DNA of 64,000 nt from Actinomadura spongiicola (GTDB taxonomy: Bacteria > Actinomycetota > Actinomycetes > Streptosporangiales > Streptosporangiaceae): the NCBI RefSeq assembly GCF_003432485.1, contig NZ_QVNQ01000001.1, positions 682,001 through 746,000 of the forward strand. The letters are read 5' to 3'. Shown one piece after another: positions 8,910-15,744 of this stretch. The position numbers were made by a program, and so were the translations under genes. Each line of letters begins with the position of its first letter. Positions within the stretch are counted from its first letter, which is position 1. Below the pieces are notes generated by a model. The model was not told the DNA's origin, did no database searches, and worked only from the letters and a program-made list of their open reading frames with translations.

Positions 8910-9698
8910 ATGGATCTGACGGCACTCACGTGCTGTACCTGGCACATGGACGGCGACGTCGGCGTGCTCACCCTGAACCGGCCGGAACGCCTCAACGCGA
9001 TCGCCAACACCGACATCGACGAGCTGGACCGCGTCCTCGCGTATGCGGGGAAGGAACCGTCCGTCCGGGCCGTGGTGATCACCGGCGCGGGGCGCGGCTT
9101 CTGCTCCGGCGCGGACGTCAAGGAGTGGGCGGCGAAGGCGGACGCGGCCGAGGAGTCGTGGGCCGTGAAGATGCACCGCACGATCGCGCGGCTCTACTGG
9201 CTGCCGAAGCCGGTCATCGCGGCCGTGAACGGCGTCGCCGCCGGGTCGGGCTTCGACATCGCGCTCACCGCCGACATGCGGTTCGCGTCGACGGCCGCCC
9301 GGTTCGGCCAGGTCTACACCCAGCGCGGCATCTGCCCGGACGCCGGAGGTTCGTACCTGCTGCCCCGGATCGTCGGCGAGACCCGCGCCGCCGAACTCAT
9401 CTACACCGGCCGGATCATCGACGCGGACGAGGCGCTGCGCATCGGCGTCGTCAGCGACGTCGTCCCGCCGGAGAAACTGATGGATCGCGCGCTGGAACAG
9501 GCGCGGATCTTCGCGGCCGGTCCGACCGTGGCGATCGGGGAGGCGAAGCGGAACATCCGGGCGGGCCACACGCTCGGGATCGAGGAGGCGCTGCGCAACG
9601 AGCACCGTGGCGCGCTGCTCTGCGTGCACACCGAGGACAAGGCCGAGGGTCTCGCCGCCGCGATCGAGAAGCGCCGTCCCGTCTTCGTGGGGCGCTGA
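8910..9698 (+). CDS. Enoyl-CoA hydratase/isomerase (crotonase) family protein
   Basis: A 262-residue crotonase-fold protein acting on acyl-CoA. The oxyanion-hole segments are TGAGRGFCSGADVKEW and AAVNGVAAGSGFDIALTADM. Where rat enoyl-CoA hydratase has its first catalytic Glu (in FGQPE) this protein reads FGQVYTQ, while the second acidic position is kept in AAELIYTG and an Asp is present in CPDAGGSYLL. It may therefore be an isomerase, lyase or specialised hydratase instead of a standard one. I chose the ATG at 8910 because it follows GGGAAGGGACGC; an upstream ATG at 8880 is possible. The next gene begins in its stop codon (TGATG). Confidence 0.85.
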   Translation: MDLTALTCCTWHMDGDVGVLTLNRPERLNAIANTDIDELDRVLAYAGKEPSVRAVVITGAGRGFCSGADVKEWAAKADAAEESWAVKMHRTIARLYWLPKPVIAAVNGVAAGSGFDIALTADMRFASTAARFGQVYTQRGICPDAGGSYLLPRIVGETRAAELIYTGRIIDADEALRIGVVSDVVPPEKLMDRALEQARIFAAGPTVAIGEAKRNIRAGHTLGIEEALRNEHRGALLCVHTEDKAEGLAAAIEKRRPVFVGR

Positions 9699-11839
9699 TG
9701 ACCACCCGGGCCACGTCCGCGCGGGAGACGACCGGTCACCGCCTCGACCGGCTGTTCCGGCCCGCCAGCGTCGCCGTCGTCGGCGCGTCCCCGAAGGGCG
9801 GGTACGGGCTGCGGACGCTGCGGAACACGCGCGCCGTCGGGTTCACCGGCCGCCTGTACGCCGTCCACCCGTCCCACACGGAGGTGGACGGTGTGGCGGC
9901 CTACCCGTCGCTGAGCGACCTGCCGGAGGTGCCGGACGCGGTGGCCGCCGCCATCCCGGCGCCGGGCGTTCCGGCGCTCGCGGCGGAGGCGACCCGGCTC
10001 GGCGTGGGCGGCATGGTCGTGTACGGCGCCGGGTTCGCCGAACGGGACGAGGAAGGACGCCGCCGCCAGGACGATCTCGTCGCCGCGACCGAGGGACGGC
10101 TGCCGCTGATCGGCCCGAACTGCCTGGGTCTCGCCAGCTACCGGGGACGCGCCGCGCTGTGGGGCATCGAAATGCCGTACGTGCACGCGGGCGCCGACGG
10201 CACGGTGGCGATCGCTGCGCAGAGCGGCAACATGGCGTTGACGACGATGCTGTCCGGGCGGCTCCCGGCGGTGGCGTACGGGGTGTCGGCGGGGAACCAG
10301 GCCGTTCTCGACCTGTCCGATTGCCTGGAGTACTTCCTCACCGACCCCGCCGTGAAGGTCGTCTGCCTCGTCATGGAGGGCCTGGCCGACACGGGCCGGT
10401 TCCGGGCGCTGGCGGAACGGGCCGCGGCGCTGGACGTGTCCGTCATCGCGCTGAAGATGGGCCGGTCCGCGGTCGGCGAGGCCGCGGCGATCGCGCACAC
10501 CGGCACGCTCGCCGGACGGGACGCCGCCTACGACGCGCTGTTCCGGCAGACCGGTGTGCACCGCGTCCACGACCTCGACGAGATGATCGCGCTCTGTACG
10601 CTGCTCGCCGCGCCGCGCCGGCCACGCGGCAGCGTCGTCGGGGTGTTCGCCAGTTCCGGCGGGGAGTGCGGGCTGATCGCCGACCTAGCCGAGGACACCG
10701 GCGTTCCGCTCGCCGCGCTCGACGACGCCGCCGAGTCGGCGCTGGCCGATGTGCTGCCGCCGTACATGGCGGTGCACAACCCGCTCGACCTCGGCGCGAA
10801 CGCGTGGGGCGACCAGGACGTGTACCGCGCCGCGACCCGCGCGATGGGCGAGTGCCCGAACGTCGACGTCGTCGTCTTCTCCGGCGACGCCCCCGCGCAC
10901 TCCGACCCGCTGGACGAGATCGGCTGGACCGAGATGATCAGCGGCGCGGGCGAGGCCGCCGCCGAGCTGGACGTGCCGGTCGTGATGATGACGATGGCCA
11001 CCGACCTCGCTCCGGGGCTCACCGACCTGGCCGCGCGGCACGGAATCGTGCTGCTCGCCGGGACGCGTCCGGCCCTGCGCGCCGTCGCGCTCGCGGGCAC
11101 GCCGCGTCCGCCCGCGAGCGCCGACGACGCGTCCAGCACGGATGCCGACGTTCGGCGGCGCGCGTCCGAGCTTCTCGACGCCCACGACGGGACGCTGCCC
11201 GAGGCCGACGCGAAGCGGCTGCTGAAGCTCTACGGGATCGCGTCGCCGCCCGGTGACGTGGCGGCCGACGCGGAAGCCGCCGCCGCGATCGCCGCCCGGA
11301 TCGGCTACCCGGTGGTGTGCAAGGTCCACACGCCGGAGATCGCCCACAAGTCCGACATCGGCGGAGTAGAGGTCGGACTGGCCGACGAACAAGCGCTGCG
11401 CGACGCCGTGGCCCGCGTCCGGAGCCGTACCGGGGCCGCGTATCCGCTGCTCGTGGAACGGATGGCGGAGCCGGGCGTCGAGCTGATCGTCGGCGGGCGC
11501 AACGATGTCGCCGGGTCGCTGGTCGTCATCGGCGCGGGCGGCGTCCTCACCGAACTGCTCGGCGACGCCGCCGCCCTGCTCTGGCCGTTCGGCGGCGCGG
11601 ACGTCCGCGCCGCGCTCGACCGGCTCAAGGTCGGCGCGCTGCTCGGCGGCCTGCGCGGAGCCCCGCCCGGCGACATGGACGCGCTCGCCGACACCGCGAT
11701 CCGGGTCGGACGGCTGCTCGCCGACTTCCCCCGGATCGCCGAAATCGACGTCAACCCGCTGCTGTGCCGACCGGACGGGTGCCTCGCGCTCGACGCCCTG
11801 GTCGTCCGCGCCGCGAACCCGAAAGGACGGCCGAACTGA
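9698..11839 (+). CDS. Acyl-CoA synthetase (NDP-forming), acetate-CoA ligase family
   Basis: A 713-residue enzyme that joins a carboxylic acid to CoA using ATP (ADP-forming type). Order: CoA-binding Rossmann domain (LFRPASVAVVGASPKGGYG), succinyl-CoA-ligase-like domain with AAQSGNMALTTM and the conserved His in AIAHTGTLAGRDAAYDALF, then an ATP-grasp domain in the last 220 residues (ADAKRLLKLYGI, PVVCKVHTPEIAHKSDIGGV, IDVNPLLC). Alpha and beta parts are fused, as in many actinobacterial homologues. It lies between a crotonase and an acyl-CoA dehydrogenase with one-base overlaps, so it probably activates the acid that those enzymes then process. Substrate unknown. Confidence 0.9.
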   Translation: MTTRATSARETTGHRLDRLFRPASVAVVGASPKGGYGLRTLRNTRAVGFTGRLYAVHPSHTEVDGVAAYPSLSDLPEVPDAVAAAIPAPGVPALAAEATRLGVGGMVVYGAGFAERDEEGRRRQDDLVAATEGRLPLIGPNCLGLASYRGRAALWGIEMPYVHAGADGTVAIAAQSGNMALTTMLSGRLPAVAYGVSAGNQAVLDLSDCLEYFLTDPAVKVVCLVMEGLADTGRFRALAERAAALDVSVIALKMGRSAVGEAAAIAHTGTLAGRDAAYDALFRQTGVHRVHDLDEMIALCTLLAAPRRPRGSVVGVFASSGGECGLIADLAEDTGVPLAALDDAAESALADVLPPYMAVHNPLDLGANAWGDQDVYRAATRAMGECPNVDVVVFSGDAPAHSDPLDEIGWTEMISGAGEAAAELDVPVVMMTMATDLAPGLTDLAARHGIVLLAGTRPALRAVALAGTPRPPASADDASSTDADVRRRASELLDAHDGTLPEADAKRLLKLYGIASPPGDVAADAEAAAAIAARIGYPVVCKVHTPEIAHKSDIGGVEVGLADEQALRDAVARVRSRTGAAYPLLVERMAEPGVELIVGGRNDVAGSLVVIGAGGVLTELLGDAAALLWPFGGADVRAALDRLKVGALLGGLRGAPPGDMDALADTAIRVGRLLADFPRIAEIDVNPLLCRPDGCLALDALVVRAANPKGRPN

Positions 11840-12999
11840 TGGACTTCGCGATTCCCGACCATCTCGTGGAGTTCCGCGAAACGGTCCGCAGGTTCACCGA
11901 GACCGAACTGATCCCGCACGAGGACTACGTGGAGGAGCACGACGGCCTCCCCGAAGAGGTCGAACGGCGCATCCGGGAACGGGCCCGCGCCATCGGGCTG
12001 AACTCGATGGGCATGCCCGAGGAAGTCGGCGGCGCCGGCATGGACGTGCTCAGCCAGGTCCTGGTCACCGAGGAACTGTTCCGCGCGCTCGGCGGCCTCG
12101 CCGAGGTCGTGCCCACGACACCGAGCGTCCTGCTCGCCTGCAACGACGAGCAGCGCGAACGGTTCCTGATCCCGTGCGTGCGCGGCGACGTCCAATGGTG
12201 TTTCGCGCTGACCGAACCCGACACGGGATCGGACGCCGCGAACATCCGAACCCGCGCCGAACTGCGTGACGGCTCCTGGGTCATCAACGGCCGTAAACGG
12301 TTCATCAGCCACGGCGACACCGCCGACTTCGCCATCGTCTTCGCGCTGACCCACCCCGACCGCGAACAGGACCGCATCACCGCGTTCCTGGTCGAGAAGG
12401 GCACGCCCGGGTTCAGCGTCGGGCAACTCCACAAGACGATGGGGCATCGCGGCTACCGCCAGGCGGAACTCGTGTTCGACGACTGCGCCGTCCCGGAGGG
12501 GAACGTGCTCGGGGAGCCCGGTCGCGGCTTCAGCCTCGGGCACGGCGCGCTGAGCAGCGGCCGGATCATGACGGCCGCCCGCTGCCTCGGCCCCATGGCC
12601 CGGCTCATCGACGACGGCGTGGAGTGGGCGAAGCAGCGCGTCCAGTTCGGCCGTCCCATCGCCGACTACCAGGCGATCCAGTTCATGCTCGCCGACTGCG
12701 CCACCGACCTGCACGCGTCCCGGCTGATGACCTACGAGGCGGCCTGGTCCGTCGACCAGGGCGCCGCGCCCAAGATCATTCACGCGAAGGCGGCGACGGC
12801 GAAGCTGTTCGCCAGCGAGGCCCTCGGCCGGGTCGCCGACCGGGTCCTCCAAATCTTCGGCGGCACCGGCTACATGAACGAGACCTACGTGGAACGCGCG
12901 TACCGTAACGCCCGCATCGAACGGATATGGGAAGGCACCTCCGAAATTCAACGCATCATCATCGCCCGCAACCTGCTCAAACGAGGCATGTTCCGCTGA
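11839..12999 (+). CDS. Acyl-CoA dehydrogenase
   Basis: FAD enzyme of 386 residues that makes the alpha,beta double bond in an acyl-CoA. The two family signatures are present: CFALTEPDTGSDAANIRT, and the C-terminal QIFGGTGYMNETYVERAYR followed by IERIWEGTSEIQRIIIARN. The Glu in WEGT (residue 365) occupies the medium-chain-type catalytic base position. The start is the ATG at 11839 that shares a base with the previous stop. Electrons would go to ETF, not encoded here. It is the last enzyme before the binding protein gene. Confidence 0.92.
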   Translation: MDFAIPDHLVEFRETVRRFTETELIPHEDYVEEHDGLPEEVERRIRERARAIGLNSMGMPEEVGGAGMDVLSQVLVTEELFRALGGLAEVVPTTPSVLLACNDEQRERFLIPCVRGDVQWCFALTEPDTGSDAANIRTRAELRDGSWVINGRKRFISHGDTADFAIVFALTHPDREQDRITAFLVEKGTPGFSVGQLHKTMGHRGYRQAELVFDDCAVPEGNVLGEPGRGFSLGHGALSSGRIMTAARCLGPMARLIDDGVEWAKQRVQFGRPIADYQAIQFMLADCATDLHASRLMTYEAAWSVDQGAAPKIIHAKAATAKLFASEALGRVADRVLQIFGGTGYMNETYVERAYRNARIERIWEGTSEIQRIIIARNLLKRGMFR

Positions 13000-13062
13000 A
13001 TAACCCTTCGACCAGGTCACCGTCCCTGAGTTCCGCGCCATCCCCCAGCAAAGGACGATTCC

Positions 13063-14166
13063 ATGAAGATCCCCGGAAGATCACAGAGTTACTCGCCCTC
13101 GCGCCGTGACGTGCTGCGCGGCGGCGTCCTGCTCGCGGGCGGCCTCGCCGCCGCGCCGGTGCTCGGCGCCTGCGGCGGCTCCGACGACAAGGGCGGCGGC
13201 AGCAAGAAGGTCGTCGTCGCCGACTGGGGCGGCGCGCTCGTCGAGGCGGAGAAGAAGTACATCTTCGAGCCGTTCAGCAAGGAGACCGGGATCGAGGTCG
13301 TGGTGGCCGGCCCGCCGACCCCCGCCAAGATCAAGGCGATGGTCGAGACCGGCAACATCGAATGGGACCTCATCGCCGGTGGCCCCAGCACGGTCCTGCC
13401 CATCGGCCGCAAGTACTTCGAGCCACTGCCCGACAGGCTGCTCAACATTCCCGGAATCGACCCGGCGTACGTGGACAAGAACTGGCTCACGTACTACCTG
13501 TTCTCCATCGTCATGGCCTGGAACACATCGGTCGTCGGCGCCGGAAAGAAGATGGAGAGCTGGGCCGACTTCTGGGACACCGAGAAATTCCCCGGCCGCC
13601 GCTCGCTGCGCGGCGCCGACAACGGCGTCCCGCCCGACATGGAGTTCGCCGTCCTCGCCGACGGCGTCGACATGAAGGCCGTGTACCCGATCGACGTGGA
13701 CCGCGCGTTCCGCAGCTTCGACAAGCTGAAGTCGAACGTCCCGCAGTGGTGGACGTCCGGTGCCCAGCCCGGTCAGATGCTCGTCAGCAAGCAGGTCGGC
13801 GCGACCAGCATCTTCTCCGGCCGCATCGGCGCGCTGAAGAAGGGCGGCGCACCGCTCGAATTCACCTGGAACGGCGGCATGTTCCAGCTCGCCGCCTGGT
13901 CGGTCGTCAAGGACGCGCCGAACAAGGAGAACGCCTTCAAGCTGATGGAGTTCTCCGTCCGGCCCGACATCCAGGCGAGCGTCTGGAGCAAGTACCCGAA
14001 CGGCCCGTCGAACGCCAAGGCCCTCGACCTGATGGACAAGGAGTTCGCGAAGACGCTGCCCTCGCACCCGCAGAACGTGGAGGTGCAGTTCCTCCAGGAC
14101 AGCGAATGGTGGGGGTCGAACCGTGACGCCGTCCTGAAGCGGTTCCAGGAATTCGCGAAGTCCTGA
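13063..14166 (+). CDS. Extracellular solute-binding protein (PotD-like), Tat lipoprotein
   Basis: Substrate receptor for the importer at 5919-8829, 367 residues. The N-terminus has a twin-arginine motif (SRRDVLRG, Arg14-Arg15), a hydrophobic stretch and a lipobox LGAC with the lipidated Cys37, so it is exported folded and anchored outside the membrane. The mature part has the PotD/family 1 pattern (VVVADWGGALVEAEKKYIFE, FSKETGIEVVVAG, ENAFKLMEFSVRPDIQ). AAAGGA lies 7-8 bp before the ATG. Its place after the acyl-CoA genes, not next to the permeases, argues that transporter and enzymes serve one substrate. Confidence 0.9.
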   Translation: MKIPGRSQSYSPSRRDVLRGGVLLAGGLAAAPVLGACGGSDDKGGGSKKVVVADWGGALVEAEKKYIFEPFSKETGIEVVVAGPPTPAKIKAMVETGNIEWDLIAGGPSTVLPIGRKYFEPLPDRLLNIPGIDPAYVDKNWLTYYLFSIVMAWNTSVVGAGKKMESWADFWDTEKFPGRRSLRGADNGVPPDMEFAVLADGVDMKAVYPIDVDRAFRSFDKLKSNVPQWWTSGAQPGQMLVSKQVGATSIFSGRIGALKKGGAPLEFTWNGGMFQLAAWSVVKDAPNKENAFKLMEFSVRPDIQASVWSKYPNGPSNAKALDLMDKEFAKTLPSHPQNVEVQFLQDSEWWGSNRDAVLKRFQEFAKS

Positions 14167-14199
14167 GGCACCCCCCGAACGCACCGAGGAGAACGAGCA

Positions 14200-15012
14200 G
14201 TGGAATCACTGGCAGACCGCGCCTATCTCGTCACCGGAGGCGGTACCGGCATAGGCGCGGCCACCGCCCTCCATCTGGCCGCGCTCGGTGCTTCGGTGAC
14301 CGTGATCGGACGCCGCGAGGAACCCCTGAAGAAGATCGCGGACGAGGTGAGGCGCCAGGGCGGCGACGCCCTGGCGCACACCGCCGACGTCCGCGATCCC
14401 GCCGCCGTCGAGGCGGCCGTCGACGCCGCCATGGACCGCTTCGGCCGGATAGACGGCCTGGTCAACAACGCGGCGGGCAATTTCGTCACCCCGGCGGAGA
14501 AGCTGTCGCCGAACGGGTGGCGGGCCGTGGTCGACATCGTCCTCAACGGGACGTGGAACTGCACCTCCGCGGTGGCCCGCCGCATGATCGAGACGAACCG
14601 CCCCGGCTCGATCGTCAGCGTGATCGCCACCTACGCCTGGACGGGCCACCCCGGCACCGTCCACAGCGCCGCCGCCAAGGCGGGCGTCGTGGCCATGACC
14701 CGCACGCTCGCCGTCGAATGGGCCCGGTACGACATCCGCCTGAACTGCGTCGCGCCCGGCCCCACCGAAACGGAGGGAGCGGGCAGCGCGTTGTGGGCGG
14801 AACAGGAGGACCGTGACCGGGTCCTGGCGTCCGTCCCGCTACGCCGTTTCGCCGGCGCCGCCGAGGTCGGCGACCTCATCGGCCTTCTCCTCAGCGACCG
14901 AGCCGCCTACATCACCGGCACCACCCTGACGGCGGACGGCGGCCAGTCCCTGGGCGCCCAGATCTACGGCCCGCCCCTCGAAACGAACGGCGCCTCACCG
15001 TCGCCCCGGTGA
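14200..15012 (+). CDS. SDR family oxidoreductase, 2,4-dienoyl-CoA reductase-like
   Basis: A 270-residue short-chain dehydrogenase. The Rossmann motif is VTGGGTGIGAATAL, with GRREE after the second strand suggesting NADP(H), and LVNNAAGNF follows. The usual catalytic YxxxK reads SAAAKAG, with Ser in place of Tyr; ATYAWTG, HSAAAKAGVVAMTRTLAVEW and NCVAPGPTETEG match the dienoyl-CoA reductase (DECR1/DECR2) subgroup, which has the same substitution. It may handle an unsaturated acyl-CoA from the neighbouring pathway. The start is a GTG preceded by GAGGAG. Its last 49 bases overlap the end of the convergent merR gene. Confidence 0.85.
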   Translation: MESLADRAYLVTGGGTGIGAATALHLAALGASVTVIGRREEPLKKIADEVRRQGGDALAHTADVRDPAAVEAAVDAAMDRFGRIDGLVNNAAGNFVTPAEKLSPNGWRAVVDIVLNGTWNCTSAVARRMIETNRPGSIVSVIATYAWTGHPGTVHSAAAKAGVVAMTRTLAVEWARYDIRLNCVAPGPTETEGAGSALWAEQEDRDRVLASVPLRRFAGAAEVGDLIGLLLSDRAAYITGTTLTADGGQSLGAQIYGPPLETNGASPSPR

Positions 15013-15647
15013 CCGCTCGTTGATCGGGCTCGGTAGTGCCGCTGCCGGCATGCGCGGGAGCAGAATCGGCGGCGTCGGCCCCGGGACGGCTGGGTCAGCG
15101 GTTCCGCGCAGACGGCACAGCGGCTTTGAGGCTCCGGCTTTTCGTCACGCGTCGATTCCTTTTCGTCACGCCCTTCGCGGGCCGGGCGGCGGCGCGGTGT
15201 TGACCGCGCCGCCGCCACAAGGTCCTGTGCCGGGACGGAACCGCGCGGGGTATGCCGCGTCAACTCGCCATCGAGGTGCGGGCACTCGGCGACGATGTCG
15301 TCGTCCGGGCACTCCAGCAGGACCAGCAGGTACTCGCGGGTGGTCCGCAGCTTTTCGATCCGCTCCTCGATCAGTTCGGTGTGCCGCTTCACGGTGCTTC
15401 GCCAGCGTTCGTTGGAGCTGGAGTCGGACGTCACCACAGCCGTCTGTTCGAGGGACATCGCTCCGGTGACGCAGCACAGGTAGGCGAGACCGATGCGACG
15501 CAACTCGGTCTCGGTGTAGACACGCCGCCCGTTGACGCGTGGCGGCTCGGGAAGCACCCGTTGCGCCTCCCACCATCGCAACGTGGACGGAGCCAGGTCG
15601 AAAAGCGCCGCGGCCCGCCCTATCGAGACGCCGAGTCGATCGTTCAC
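14964..15647 (-). CDS. MerR family regulator with C-terminal Cys-rich tail
   Basis: A 227-residue regulator. The MerR winged helix is at residues 7-70 (SIGRAAALFDLAPSTLRWWE, GRRVYTETELRRIGLAYLC), followed by the dimerisation coiled coil (TVKRHTELIEERIEKLRTTR). A charged linker leads to a short tail with four cysteines, Cys177, Cys180, Cys196 and Cys200 (CAVCAEPL and RFCSRACRQRHYRAR), likely a zinc ribbon. Two more Cys (113, 122) lie before the linker in a region where MerR proteins often sense ligands or metals. It is divergent from an ABC half-transporter pair, whose promoter has the long spacer typical of MerR control. Effector unknown. Confidence 0.85.
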   Translation of the reverse strand: MNDRLGVSIGRAAALFDLAPSTLRWWEAQRVLPEPPRVNGRRVYTETELRRIGLAYLCCVTGAMSLEQTAVVTSDSSSNERWRSTVKRHTELIEERIEKLRTTREYLLVLLECPDDDIVAECPHLDGELTRHTPRGSVPAQDLVAAARSTPRRRPAREGRDEKESTRDEKPEPQSRCAVCAEPLTQPSRGRRRRFCSRACRQRHYRARSTSGHRGDGEAPFVSRGGP

Positions 15648-15656
15648 ATTGGCCAG

Positions 15657-15687
15657 TTGACATCAAGTCGCCTTGAAGAATCAAGAT
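15657..15687 (+). promoter_or_regulatory. MerR-type promoter with dyad in a long spacer
   Basis: A perfect -35 TTGACA (15657-15662) is followed after 19 bp by CAAGAT (15682-15687), a weak -10. Within the spacer lies the inverted repeat TCAAG-TCGC-CTTGA (15663-15676). An overlong spacer holding a dyad is the arrangement on which MerR proteins act, and a merR gene starts 10 bp away on the other strand. The target would be the ABC genes from 15745. The -10 assignment is tentative. Confidence 0.55.
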
Positions 15688-15691
15688 GAAG

Positions 15692-15710
15692 CGAGGTTAG
15701 GCATGCCTTA
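15692..15710. promoter_or_regulatory. Iron-box-like sequence (DtxR/IdeR/DmdR type)
   Basis: AGGTTAGGC followed by a mirrored CCTTA half matches the 19-bp DtxR/IdeR consensus (TTAGGTTAGGCTAACCTAA) at 13 of 19 positions by eye, including nine in a row. It covers the expected transcription start of the ABC transporter promoter, where binding of an iron-loaded repressor would block transcription. The match is seen; the binding is inferred. Confidence 0.55.
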
Positions 15711-15744
15711 GTCGCGGTGGCAGTCCACGGGAGGAGCCCCAGAC

